A stretch of 64,000 bases of DNA. It comes from JAFEDN01 sp963832945. Its GTDB lineage: Bacteria; Pseudomonadota; Gammaproteobacteria; Coxiellales; Coxiellaceae. The notes under the pieces are model-generated. The model saw only the letters and a program-made list of their open reading frames with translations, ran no database searches and was not told the DNA's origin. The position numbers and the translations under genes were made by a program. Location of the stretch: the NCBI GenBank assembly GCA_963832945.1, contig CAWHVV010000002.1, positions 124,001 to 188,000 on the forward strand. The letters run 5' to 3'. Positions 1 through 8,044 of this stretch are shown piece by piece (position 1 is the stretch's first letter; each line of letters opens with the position of its first letter).

Positions 1-726
1 ACCATCGGGATTATTGAAATCGACATCAGGGCATTGATCGAAATAAGGCATTATCAGCCATGGATCGATCTGGATGGCTTGTGCAAACTGCTGACAGACC
101 GCCTGGTAGTGGCTAAAATGCTCCGACTTCAATCGGGTGGTCCAGCCTAATTTCACCGGTGGTAAAATGATTTGCCCAAGGCCTTGCAGGATTTCAGGTA
201 CACCGGACGATAAATCATTATTCAACAGGATGCAGCAGACATTAAATCCGTTTACGCCGATGCTATCACCGCGACGCACCAATGGTTCGATGGTTAATTC
301 ACGCCCCGAAGGCAGGGTTTGCCTGTGAACCTCTGTGATCTCGGAACTGAGCGAGCCGATGCGAACTTCAAACCCTGCCTGTAATAAAATGTCGTGCAAT
401 ACCGCCACACTTTCAAAATAAAAAGGGTTACGGGTATGGCTTTCGGGGATAAGCAAAATCTGCGAAATACCTGGGCTTAACTCGGCGATGGTAGCCTGCA
501 TAGCCTGCACGTAGAGTGGCATGCTGGCGGGGTTCAGGTTATTGAAACCTGCGGGGAACAGATTGGTATCGACCGGCGCCAGCTTGAATCCTGCATTCCG
601 TAAATCCATCGATCCATAAATAGGCGGGCGGTATTGGAGCCATTGCTGACGAAACCATGCTTCAATAGGGGCGCAGGATTTTTCGAGATGTTGGCTGATG
701 TCAAAATTTGTGCTGACTGTACGCAT
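1..726 (-). CDS. gshA: glutamate-cysteine ligase, GshA family (partial, C-terminus off the window)
   Basis: First 242 codons of a minus-strand gene that runs off the left edge. It starts at an ATG at 726 with a GGAG-type ribosome binding site about 8 bases upstream. The translation begins MRTVSTNFDISQHLEK and contains DTNLFPAGFNNLNP and LLIPESHTRNPFY, which I recognise as the stand-alone GshA family first described in Acidithiobacillus (not the E. coli GshA fold). These enzymes join glutamate and cysteine, the first step of glutathione synthesis, in the cytoplasm. It is divergent from djlA with about 44 bases between the starts. The family call is from memory of its N-terminal motif; the C-terminal half is unseen. 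Confidence 0.8.
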   Translation of the reverse strand, partial: MRTVSTNFDISQHLEKSCAPIEAWFRQQWLQYRPPIYGSMDLRNAGFKLAPVDTNLFPAGFNNLNPASMPLYVQAMQATIAELSPGISQILLIPESHTRNPFYFESVAVLHDILLQAGFEVRIGSLSSEITEVHRQTLPSGRELTIEPLVRRGDSIGVNGFNVCCILLNNDLSSGVPEILQGLGQIILPPVKLGWTTRLKSEHFSHYQAVCQQFAQAIQIDPWLIMPYFDQCPDVDFNNPDG

Positions 727-770
727 GATGTACTCCGGATTTATGTTGAATATGTTATCATACACGCGAT

Positions 771-1571
771 ATGCGGTGGAATGGTAAAATTATTGGCGCA
801 ATGATCGGTTTAATCCTTGGGCATCCCGGATGGGTGGTGTTGGGAGTGATCATTGGCCATTTGTATGACATAGGCTTTTTCAGCCGGATATTACCTCAAG
901 TCGCAACGCATAGCCCGCAGGGAGTGCAAAGGATTTTTTTCGATAGCACCTTCTCGGTGATGGGGTATCTCGCCAAAGCCGATGGCAGGGTGAGCGAAAG
1001 CGAAATTCGCGCAGCCGAACAGGTGATGCAGCAAATGGATCTTGGGCCGGAAATGAAGCGTGAGGCCATCGGATTATTCAATCAGGGCAAGCAGGGGGAT
1101 TTTGATTTAACCGCGGCTATGCGACGTTTAAAAACCGCCTGCGGGCAACATCCCCATTTATTACGGACATTTTTAGAAATTCAAATCCAGATCGCCAATG
1201 CAGAAGGCCAGATTAGCCAAGGTAAACGCTCGGCTTTACAGGCCATCTGCGCCGAATTGGGCATTCACGGATTTATGTTTGAGCAGTTTGAACAACAGGC
1301 TTATGCAGAGCAGAACTACCGGCGCAGTTATCAGCGGACAAGGTCTAACCCCGTTCAGCATCTGGCGGATGCCTACCAAATTTTGGGTGTTTCAAAAGAA
1401 GCGGGCGATGCTGAGGTAAAAAAAGCTTATCGGCGATTGATCAGCCAAAACCACCCTGATAAATTAATGTCACAGGGATTGCCCCCGGAAATGATAAAAC
1501 TGGCGAATGAACGTACTCAAAAAATTAAAAGCGCTTACGAAACCATTAAAAAAGCACGTAATATTGCTTAA
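771..1571 (+). CDS. djlA: DjlA, membrane-anchored DnaJ-like co-chaperone
   Basis: 266 residues with the DjlA layout. An N-terminal membrane segment (about residues 7-30, rich in Gly and Ile) is followed by a TerB-like helical domain (about 50-170, LAKADGRVSESE and ANAEGQIS metal-site-like loops). A J-domain closes the protein (about 205-266) with the diagnostic HPD in SQNHPDKLMSQG. DjlA stimulates DnaK ATPase from the inner membrane; in Legionella and Coxiella relatives it is linked to envelope stress and growth in host cells. The length matches the family. tsaC follows 24 bases downstream on the same strand, so the two may be cotranscribed. Confidence 0.93.
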   Translation: MRWNGKIIGAMIGLILGHPGWVVLGVIIGHLYDIGFFSRILPQVATHSPQGVQRIFFDSTFSVMGYLAKADGRVSESEIRAAEQVMQQMDLGPEMKREAIGLFNQGKQGDFDLTAAMRRLKTACGQHPHLLRTFLEIQIQIANAEGQISQGKRSALQAICAELGIHGFMFEQFEQQAYAEQNYRRSYQRTRSNPVQHLADAYQILGVSKEAGDAEVKKAYRRLISQNHPDKLMSQGLPPEMIKLANERTQKIKSAYETIKKARNIA

Positions 1572-1595
1572 ACGCAGTAGAATTGGAGGATCCGC

Positions 1596-2162
1596 ATGTC
1601 ATCCAGCATTGATTCCAGCGATCTCGGCGCCGCCCTGACATGTCTTCGTCAGGGACAGATTATCGCTTATCCCACAGAGGCGGTTTATGGTTTCGGTTGC
1701 GATCCATTTTGTTTAGAAGCAGTTAATCGCGTATTGCTCCTGAAAAAGCGCAACGTTGATAAGGGCCTGATTTTGGTGGCTGCGAGCTGGGAACAGGTGG
1801 AATCCCTGGTTGAGCCTATTCCGCCTCGGGCGTTGACCCAGGTGCTGGCTACCTGGCCGGGTCCTTTCACATGGATTTTTCCGGCCAGTCCGCTGGCGCC
1901 GGAATGGATTCGCGGACGCCACCGTGGCGTGGCGTTGCGGGTCAGCGCACACCCTGTGGTGCAGGAATTATGCCGGGCTTTTCGGGGGCCGATTGTCTCC
2001 ACCAGCGCCAATCGTGAAGGCGAGCCGCCCCTGCGTGATTTCAGAACGCTGCAAATAATGTTTGGCAAACAGGTGGATTTTATTGTTCCCGGCAGGGTTG
2101 GCGGGCAAAGCCGTCCGACGATTATCCGGGATGCGATTTCGGGAACTGTTTTACGCGATTAG
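1596..2162 (+). CDS. tsaC: L-threonylcarbamoyladenylate synthase (TsaC/YrdC)
   Basis: 188 residues, the usual size of the short TsaC form without the Sua5 extension. It carries the YrdC-domain signatures YPTEAVYGFGCDP near residue 21 (threonine/ATP pocket), LLKKRNVDKGLILVAA and the late SANREGEPP. The enzyme makes threonylcarbamoyl-AMP from threonine, bicarbonate and ATP for the t6A37 modification of ANN-decoding tRNAs. An AATTGGAGGA site precedes the ATG. It lies between djlA and an unknown membrane protein, all on the plus strand and closely spaced. Confidence 0.93.
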   Translation: MSSSIDSSDLGAALTCLRQGQIIAYPTEAVYGFGCDPFCLEAVNRVLLLKKRNVDKGLILVAASWEQVESLVEPIPPRALTQVLATWPGPFTWIFPASPLAPEWIRGRHRGVALRVSAHPVVQELCRAFRGPIVSTSANREGEPPLRDFRTLQIMFGKQVDFIVPGRVGGQSRPTIIRDAISGTVLRD

Positions 2163-2173
2163 GAGTTTAATAA

Positions 2174-3637
2174 ATGAAAGAAGGTAGAAAAAAGATAAAG
2201 ACACATCAGCTTCGTCCTTTAATAGCGGCTTATGAAGAGATCAGTCATGAGGGAAAAATCCTCGAAAAAATGGCTGAATACGTGGCGCGCTACCGTTTTT
2301 TTATCATGAAACGGTCCTCGGACAGCTATGAACATAGCGCGTTTATTGCGGACTTCAATCAAATTTATATTTACCCGCTAATCGCAATGTTAAAAGACAG
2401 ATATTTGCTGCATCCCCTTAAAGCGCAAACCAGAATTGATTGTATCCAGAAAATATTAAATAAAATGATTGAGTCAGTCGATCATAATGACACCTGGGCT
2501 GTATCGCTTTTTGTCGCAGCTTATCGACAATCCTGGAGTTGGCCGCCTTATCGACATCTCACTGAAGAAATTGCGATCCATAATATAAAAAATCTGAAAC
2601 GCAGAAAAACTGTTATAAAATTTTCATCTAACAAAATTCCTGACAATTTCAGGTTTAATCTGTTCAACAAAACCCTGGCCAACATTAAAAACAGAAAGGA
2701 ATACCTGAAAACTCACATGCCGCATGATTTTAACCGGTATCTGTATCCAAAAAAGTTTTTGGCATGGTTTGTGTTGCTAATGGTCTTTATTTTATGTGTA
2801 AAATTTGTTTTTTCAAAAGATAATTTTTCGGCGGTGATAACGCTGTTGATGACGCCTCTTTTACTGATAGGGCAAGCTTCTTTGTACGGTTTATTCAATG
2901 CCTGTCTGCCTTCTTATTTGGATCTGGACAAATTACCCGGATCTCTTGGGTTGGGATTGTTAACGGAATTAAAAGAAAATATTGATGAAGAAATAGAAAT
3001 CCTGAGAAAGCGGCTTCCGTCTAAAAAAACCGTTCACGTTGTTGCGGAAGTCGAGACCAGGCTTTTATCGAATAGTTTTGTTCCGCTGACAGCCGTCCCA
3101 TTTCCTCCAAAGAGTGATGATCTGTTTCCGGTTCCAGCTCGGGTTAAAACAAAACAGAAGACCCATTCCAGTCAACCTTCGCTGTACCTGTCTCTGTCCC
3201 TGTCGGAAGCGCCGATCATTTACACGTGGAAAACCAAACAATATGGTGAAATTAAATTTCAGCCAGGCCGTGTGAGTGACAAGATTTTCCCACTATGGTC
3301 AGCCTCAAAGCGCTTTGATCAACGCTTTGTGGTGTTATTTCCCCGGGAAACTCTGGCTGGAGAAGAAAAATTAATCACAGCTTTTTGGAAAACCGCGCGA
3401 GTGGGTCGTATTGTTCACCCTAAAGAACAGGCGGGTTACGTTCTGATATCTGACCCGGAAAAAAGAAACCCTAAATATGAGTTCTCGTCTTCTGCAATCT
3501 TTAAAATTAAAACCCCTCCTCATTCTGAATACGGCGCTTATCGACAGGCTGTTTCACCCTGCGAAGTAGAAGACTCAAAAGCCGATGATATACAACTATT
3601 ATGTGCGGAATCTCCCGTAAAAATTAAAAATCATTAA
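2174..3637 (+). CDS. unknown membrane protein, 487 residues
   Basis: I do not recognise this protein. Translation starts at an ATG 11 bases after the tsaC stop, with AGGAG just upstream, so it is probably coupled to tsaC. The N-terminal ~190 residues are basic and helical. Two hydrophobic segments (about 195-213 and 218-240) suggest a hairpin in the membrane. After that comes a charged stretch ending in KRLPSKKT, a Pro/Ser-rich linker (about 310-350) and a ~130-residue C-terminal soluble domain with alternating beta-like segments (FVVLFPRETLAGEEK, AGYVLISDPEKRNP). There is no signal peptide or catalytic motif. The C-terminal half could be a Legionellales-specific domain. Confidence 0.7.
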   Translation: MKEGRKKIKTHQLRPLIAAYEEISHEGKILEKMAEYVARYRFFIMKRSSDSYEHSAFIADFNQIYIYPLIAMLKDRYLLHPLKAQTRIDCIQKILNKMIESVDHNDTWAVSLFVAAYRQSWSWPPYRHLTEEIAIHNIKNLKRRKTVIKFSSNKIPDNFRFNLFNKTLANIKNRKEYLKTHMPHDFNRYLYPKKFLAWFVLLMVFILCVKFVFSKDNFSAVITLLMTPLLLIGQASLYGLFNACLPSYLDLDKLPGSLGLGLLTELKENIDEEIEILRKRLPSKKTVHVVAEVETRLLSNSFVPLTAVPFPPKSDDLFPVPARVKTKQKTHSSQPSLYLSLSLSEAPIIYTWKTKQYGEIKFQPGRVSDKIFPLWSASKRFDQRFVVLFPRETLAGEEKLITAFWKTARVGRIVHPKEQAGYVLISDPEKRNPKYEFSSSAIFKIKTPPHSEYGAYRQAVSPCEVEDSKADDIQLLCAESPVKIKNH

Positions 3638-3685
3638 TACTAAAACAAATTTGATCCTCTAATCGCTGTACTCTATAATTAACTT

Positions 3686-4177
3686 ATGATTAATTTTAAT
3701 TGGTATCAGTTTTCTGAATTAACAGTTGAACAACTCTATGCTGTTCTCGCATTACGTTCGGATATATTTGTCGTTGAGCAGCACTGTCCTTATCTTGATC
3801 CCGATGGTAAAGATATTTTTGCACTGCATTTATTAGGCATGGAAAAGGGTTCATTAGTGGCTTATATTCGTCTTTTCCCTCCCAACGATATTGAGAATTA
3901 TATTGTATTTGGCCGAGTGGTTACTGCAAGATCAGCGCGTAAAAGAGGATATGGAAAAAAGTTAATTCAGGAATTGCTAGCTTATTGTGATGCCAATTTC
4001 CCAGAGACCATCATTAAATGTTCTGCGCAATATTATTTAAAGCAATTTTATGAGGGATTTGGATTCAAAGCCTATGGAGATATCTACGAAGAAGATGGTA
4101 TTCCACACATAGCAATGCAAAAAGATCCGGATCAGGTTTATCAAATTGACAAACCTGACGCCGAATCCGATTCGTAA
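3686..4177 (+). CDS. GNAT acetyltransferase, ElaA-like
   Basis: 163 residues. The N-terminus (FSELTVEQLYAVLALRSDIFVVEQ, quoted in part: LYAVLALRSDIFVVEQ) and CPYLDPDGKD are typical of the ElaA branch of GNAT N-acetyltransferases. The acetyl-CoA loop is at RSARKRGYGKKLIQ (about residues 92-105, R-x-x-G-x-G/K pattern), and the C-terminal YYLKQFYEGFGFKAYGDIYEEDGIPH is cut here to FYEGFGFKAYGD and EEDGIPH. The substrate is unknown for most ElaA proteins. It is separated from the preceding gene by 48 bases and convergent with the small secreted protein that follows. I saw no clear Shine-Dalgarno site before the ATG. Confidence 0.85.
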   Translation: MINFNWYQFSELTVEQLYAVLALRSDIFVVEQHCPYLDPDGKDIFALHLLGMEKGSLVAYIRLFPPNDIENYIVFGRVVTARSARKRGYGKKLIQELLAYCDANFPETIIKCSAQYYLKQFYEGFGFKAYGDIYEEDGIPHIAMQKDPDQVYQIDKPDAESDS

Positions 4178-4198
4178 TTTCTCCCTGACTAACGGATA

Positions 4199-4594
4199 TT
4201 ATGAATATTGAAGTGTAAAGGAACAATCGTTGCCATGTTCTCCTCCGATAGTGACCTGCAGGTTCTTATAATGTTGACGAATTATCTTGCTGGCGTCGTG
4301 ATTGTTGGCCACAACTGAAGCGCACTCACTATTATTATCATCATTAATAGAAAAGAATTGATAAACGCCAATGTCAGAGGCGGAATTTCTTAAAGGCACA
4401 TCATAATTAAACAGAACAGTCTGCAGGCTTTTAATGTCTTTGCTTAAATCGGCCCCATTACCGATTTTCATACTGTAGTTACCTTTATTTACTGTTTGAT
4501 TAATGACCTTGACATGAATTTCCTGGGCAAAGGCTGCCACGCTGACCATTAATCCAGCAAAAAAAATGGCCGCTTTTTTGAATATCATTTTCAT
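4199..4594 (-). CDS. small secreted protein of unknown function
   Basis: 131 residues with a clear Sec signal peptide: MKMIFKKAAIFFAGLM followed by a hydrophobic core and an Ala-x-Ala site at VAAFAQ, giving a mature protein of about 108 residues. The mature part has two Cys (ECASVV and NDCSFTL), which could form a periplasmic disulfide. It looks like a beta-sandwich of short strands (EIHVKVINQT, YSMKIGNG, LQVTIGGEHG). GGGAGA lies five bases before the ATG at 4594. I cannot assign a family. Small secreted proteins of this style are common in Legionella genomes. Confidence 0.7.
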   Translation of the reverse strand: MKMIFKKAAIFFAGLMVSVAAFAQEIHVKVINQTVNKGNYSMKIGNGADLSKDIKSLQTVLFNYDVPLRNSASDIGVYQFFSINDDNNSECASVVANNHDASKIIRQHYKNLQVTIGGEHGNDCSFTLQYS

Positions 4595-4715
4595 AAAAAT
4601 CTCCCTGTTAATAAATAAGATAAAGCATCATATTATATATTTTTAGAAGTGATCAGATCAAGTCTGAAATTTTCTCTTTTAGTTGCCTTTCTTGCAGAGA
4701 TGATCCTGATCACGT

Positions 4716-5138
4716 TCAAACGGTTTCAGGCAGGATTTGGGATAAAAGTTGATAATAATTGAGCACTTTGAGTTTGTAGCGTGCATTCAAGTTGGGGGTA
4801 AAGGAATGATAATTGGCCACGCCGCTCCAATAGTCGTGGGATTGTGTGATTTTTGTGCTTAAAATCCAGGCGCCGGCCATGACGTTGACGCAGGGATCAT
4901 AGCGTAATAATTTTTCGGTATACCCGTATTTTTTAATCGTGGGCAGCCAGCTCGAATTAATCTGCATGGGACCGTAATCGTAAGTGCCATTTTTATTCTG
5001 CCGGGCGACACCAACGTCTCCGCCTTCGGTGGCGATGACGGAAATAATCACCTTGGCCGGGATATAATAAGTAACGGCTGCCTGATTTATACATTCAATG
5101 GGCACGCCATGAATTAGCAATGCACTGGCCATTGCCAT
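4716..5138 (-). CDS. lytic transglycosylase-like (SLT/VirB1-type) protein
   Basis: 140 residues with the goose-lysozyme/SLT pattern: a catalytic Glu in ISVIATEGGDVG, then DYGPMQINSSWL and the closing helix DPCVNVMAGAWIL. Such enzymes cleave the MurNAc-GlcNAc bond and often open the wall locally for secretion systems or pili. No signal peptide is visible, although the first residues (MAMASALLIHGVP) are mildly hydrophobic, so the start may lie further upstream or the N-terminus is lost. GAGGAG sits one base before the first ATG and seven before the third codon (5132), so 5132 is the better start. Assignment to a particular machine is not possible from the context. Confidence 0.8.
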   Translation of the reverse strand: MAMASALLIHGVPIECINQAAVTYYIPAKVIISVIATEGGDVGVARQNKNGTYDYGPMQINSSWLPTIKKYGYTEKLLRYDPCVNVMAGAWILSTKITQSHDYWSGVANYHSFTPNLNARYKLKVLNYYQLLSQILPETV

Positions 5139-5229
5139 GCTCCTCTATAAAAAACATATTTGGACGGAAAGTATGCCATATTATCGTCGGGATGTCTACC
5201 GCCTTAATCATTTCTTAAGCTTTTGCACA

Positions 5230-6279
5230 TTAGTCAGAAAAGCAATGCTGAACCATGGCATCCGTAATCTCCGCCAGATTTGCCGGCAGCCAGTGAGGAT
5301 GGCGATCCCTGTCAATTACTGCCGCGCGAACTCCTTCCATAAAATCGTGGCCGCGAATCAAATGCCTTACTAAACGGCTGTTTTCCGCCATAACGTCTGG
5401 AAAATTTAAATATTCGCAATGCTGTAAATGAGCATGGGTAATTTTAAGGCTAAATGGAGACTGAGCGGCGAGAACCGCGGCTGTGGATTTACACCATGGG
5501 TCATTGGACTGACTGAGTCCATTCATTATTTCCTCTATTGAATTTCCTGAAAAATGCGCATTAATTTGTGCGGAATAATCCCTAAAGGTATGAAGATGAG
5601 CGGCGGGCTTTTGATGAAATCCATTGATTATTTGGGTAACGGCAGTAAAATCATCGCTATTAAAAGCAGTATTTATCAGTGTTTTTTCCAATTTATCGAG
5701 GTCTGAGCTGGTGATCACCGCGGTCACTAAACCTGATTCAAAAACATCTCCCGCCAGTGCGCGCTCGCCGGTCAGCGCTAAATAATTTCCGGTATGAGCG
5801 GACAAACGAGTGAAATGATAACCCGTGCCAACATCTGGAAAAAAACCAATGCGCGTTTCAGGCATTGCCCAGATCAGCCGTTCGGTGGCGACGGAATGTG
5901 AACCATGAATCGACAGACCGACGCCGCCGCCCATAGTAATGCCATCTAAAAATGAGACATAAGGTTTTGAAAATTGAAATATGGCCTGATTCATCGCGTA
6001 TTCCTGCTGGAAGAAAACCATGGCTTCATCATAGCGGCCTTGTCTGGCGCATAAATCATAAACGGCACGCACATCGCCACCCGCGCAAAACGCCCGGTCG
6101 CCTGCGCCGGTAATAATGACGGCTTTGATAGGTCGTTGTTCCTGCCACAGAGTTAATTGTTGATGGATGGCTGTGCACATTTGCAAATTTAGCGCATTCA
6201 AACTTTGCGGGCGGTTTAATATAATTTTGCCCACATCGCCTCCGGCGCCCGGTATAACCCTGAAAATAACATCCATCAT
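5230..6279 (-). CDS. 3-hydroxyisobutyryl-CoA hydrolase / enoyl-CoA hydratase family
   Basis: 349 residues of the crotonase superfamily. The length and motifs (LNRPQSLNALNLQM, GDRAFCAGGDVRAVYDL, DGITMGGGVGLSIHGSH, AMPETRIGFFPDVGTGY) match the 3-hydroxyisobutyryl-CoA hydrolase branch of valine breakdown rather than ordinary hydratases (~260 residues). The oxyanion-hole glycines are in CAGGD and MGGGVG, and the Glu in MPETRIGFFPD is the likely catalytic acid. The start is ATGATG at 6279, preceded by GGAGAAAGT. Before a palindromic element inserted, this gene overlapped the end of the upstream yejF gene, so it was probably the last gene of that operon. Confidence 0.88.
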   Translation of the reverse strand: MMDVIFRVIPGAGGDVGKIILNRPQSLNALNLQMCTAIHQQLTLWQEQRPIKAVIITGAGDRAFCAGGDVRAVYDLCARQGRYDEAMVFFQQEYAMNQAIFQFSKPYVSFLDGITMGGGVGLSIHGSHSVATERLIWAMPETRIGFFPDVGTGYHFTRLSAHTGNYLALTGERALAGDVFESGLVTAVITSSDLDKLEKTLINTAFNSDDFTAVTQIINGFHQKPAAHLHTFRDYSAQINAHFSGNSIEEIMNGLSQSNDPWCKSTAAVLAAQSPFSLKITHAHLQHCEYLNFPDVMAENSRLVRHLIRGHDFMEGVRAAVIDRDRHPHWLPANLAEITDAMVQHCFSD

Positions 6280-6292
6280 ACTTTCTCCAATA

Positions 6293-6466
6293 GTAACTAC
6301 TCGCTCCTAAACACGCAAACGCAGAACGGTCAATTTTGCCTGCTATTCAACGAAAAAGTGCTTGAGCAAGCGGAGCATACTACTGTATGTGAGCATTGCG
6401 AAAGCGCTTTTTCGTTGAATAGCAGGCAAAAGTGGCCGTTCCCATCTACAAGGCGCAAGTAGTTAC
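6293..6466. mobile_element. 174-bp palindromic element with 8-bp target duplication
   Basis: The two ends are inverted copies (GTAACTAC at 6293-6300 and GTAGTTAC at 6459-6466). The best arms are 6324-6363 and 6402-6441, where 37 of 40 bases pair, and the loop side also pairs partly, so the whole unit can form one long hairpin. CTCCAATA flanks it on both sides (6285-6292 and 6467-6474), a target-site duplication. It carries no gene. The element sits at the yejF 3' end and supplies its last codons and stop. Confidence 0.85.
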
Positions 6467-8044
6467 CTCCAATAAACGTTGAGTGTACTCAGTTTGGGGA
6501 TGACTTAAAACCTCAATGGTGGGGCCGGATTCAACAATCTTACCCCGATGCATGACGCCTACCCGGTGTGCGAGATAAGCGACCACGCCGATATCATGCG
6601 TAATCAGCAGATAAGAAACTCCCAGTTCATCCTGAAGTTTTTCGAGCAGGATGAGCATTTGTTTTTGGATAGAAACATCGAGTGCGCTGGTGGGTTCATC
6701 CAGAATCAGTAACTGAGGCTGTAATGCTAAAGCACGGGCTAAACAAAGTCTTTGGCGTTCTCCACCGGAAAATTCGTGGGGATAACGCCATTTTGCAGCG
6801 GAGGGCAGCTCGACCAGCCTGAGTAAACGGTCCGCTTCCTCTAAATATTTTTTCCGGGAAACAGCTTTATTTTGCGCGCGCAAACCTTCGACCAGACTGT
6901 CCGCAATCAGCATTCGCGGATTTAATGCGGAATAAGGATCCTGAAAAATAATCTGGATATTCCGGCGCTGGCGGATCATTAATTTTCGGGACACCCCTGT
7001 TAAAGAGACGCCGTCTAAAGAGATAAGTCCCCTGGTAACCGGCAATAAACGAATAAGTGCTTTGGCCGTAGTGGTTTTTCCACAACCTGACTCTCCGACC
7101 AGTGCAAAGGTTTCACCTTTAAGAATATTGAAACTGATATCATCGACTGCTTTGACGTAGTCAACGGCGCGACGAAAAATTCCTTTTCGAATGGGAAAAT
7201 ACACCCGCAAATTCTCGGTTTTTAATAACGTCACTGAATTTCTCACAGGATTTTTGCGAGCTTGCGCGGGTAGAATCGCATTCAGGAGTTTTTGACTATA
7301 TGGATTGCGGGCGTGGTTAAAAAATTCCTGCCGGGAACCTTTTTCCACCAGATGTCCTTTTTGCAGGACAACGATTTCATCCGCCAATTTCGCCATAATT
7401 TTTAAATCATGACTGATAAATAATACCGCCATTTGCCGTTGCCGGCTGAGTTCCGTTAATAATTCCAGTATCTGTGCCTGCAGACTTGCGTCGAGGGCCG
7501 TGGTAGGTTCGTCCGCGATTAATAATTCGGGATCACCGCAGAGGGCCATGGCAATCATTGCCCGCTGACGCATGCCACCCGAGAGCTCATGCGGATATGC
7601 TTGTAAACAGCGCGCAGGATCGGTAATTCCCACTTCATGCAACAGTCTTTCTGCCGTCTGTAGTGAGTTGCGGTGATTCATTTTTTTATGCAGCTGTAGA
7701 ACTTCGGTAATTTGCTGACCGACGGAAAATACAGGGTTAAATGCCGACATGGCGTCCTGGAAGATCATGCCAATTTTCTTACCCCGGATTTTACGCATCT
7801 GGCTTTCAGAATAATTGAGAATATCTTTTCCGCAAAAGTGGATAGCGCTTTGAGTGCTGACGCGCACCGCTGTTGGCAGTAACTGCGTGATCGCCAATGC
7901 CGTTAAAGTTTTGCCGCTGCCGGATTCTCCGGCAATGCCCAGACACTGGCTTTTATGGACGGTAAAACTGACATCATTCACCACGCGCTGACGGCTGCCA
8001 TCGATTTGCAGGCTTAATTTGCGGACATCCAGTAACACAGTCAC
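6446..8044 (-). CDS. yejF: peptide ABC transporter, fused double ATP-binding subunit (YejF type)
   Basis: 532 residues made of two complete ABC ATPase domains, as in YejF (OppD and OppF fused). The first has Walker A GESGSGKT (about residue 39), signature LSGGMRQRA and Walker B LLIADEPTTALD. The second has GESGCGKT (about residue 315), FSGGERQRL and LLILDEPTSALD. An oligopeptide-type C-terminal motif follows each. It would power uptake of short peptides through YejB/YejE. The start overlaps the yejE stop by four bases. The C-terminus (VTTCAL) is encoded by a palindromic element; before insertion it would have read LLEKV then stop, overlapping the hydrolase start. Confidence 0.93.
   Translation of the reverse strand: MTVLLDVRKLSLQIDGSRQRVVNDVSFTVHKSQCLGIAGESGSGKTLTALAITQLLPTAVRVSTQSAIHFCGKDILNYSESQMRKIRGKKIGMIFQDAMSAFNPVFSVGQQITEVLQLHKKMNHRNSLQTAERLLHEVGITDPARCLQAYPHELSGGMRQRAMIAMALCGDPELLIADEPTTALDASLQAQILELLTELSRQRQMAVLFISHDLKIMAKLADEIVVLQKGHLVEKGSRQEFFNHARNPYSQKLLNAILPAQARKNPVRNSVTLLKTENLRVYFPIRKGIFRRAVDYVKAVDDISFNILKGETFALVGESGCGKTTTAKALIRLLPVTRGLISLDGVSLTGVSRKLMIRQRRNIQIIFQDPYSALNPRMLIADSLVEGLRAQNKAVSRKKYLEEADRLLRLVELPSAAKWRYPHEFSGGERQRLCLARALALQPQLLILDEPTSALDVSIQKQMLILLEKLQDELGVSYLLITHDIGVVAYLAHRVGVMHRGKIVESGPTIEVLSHPQTEYTQRLLEVTTCAL

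Noticed and set aside
1685..2068. Long minus-strand open frame opposite tsaC
   Set aside because: Shadow of a well-conserved gene; its product is Arg/Pro-rich without any motif.
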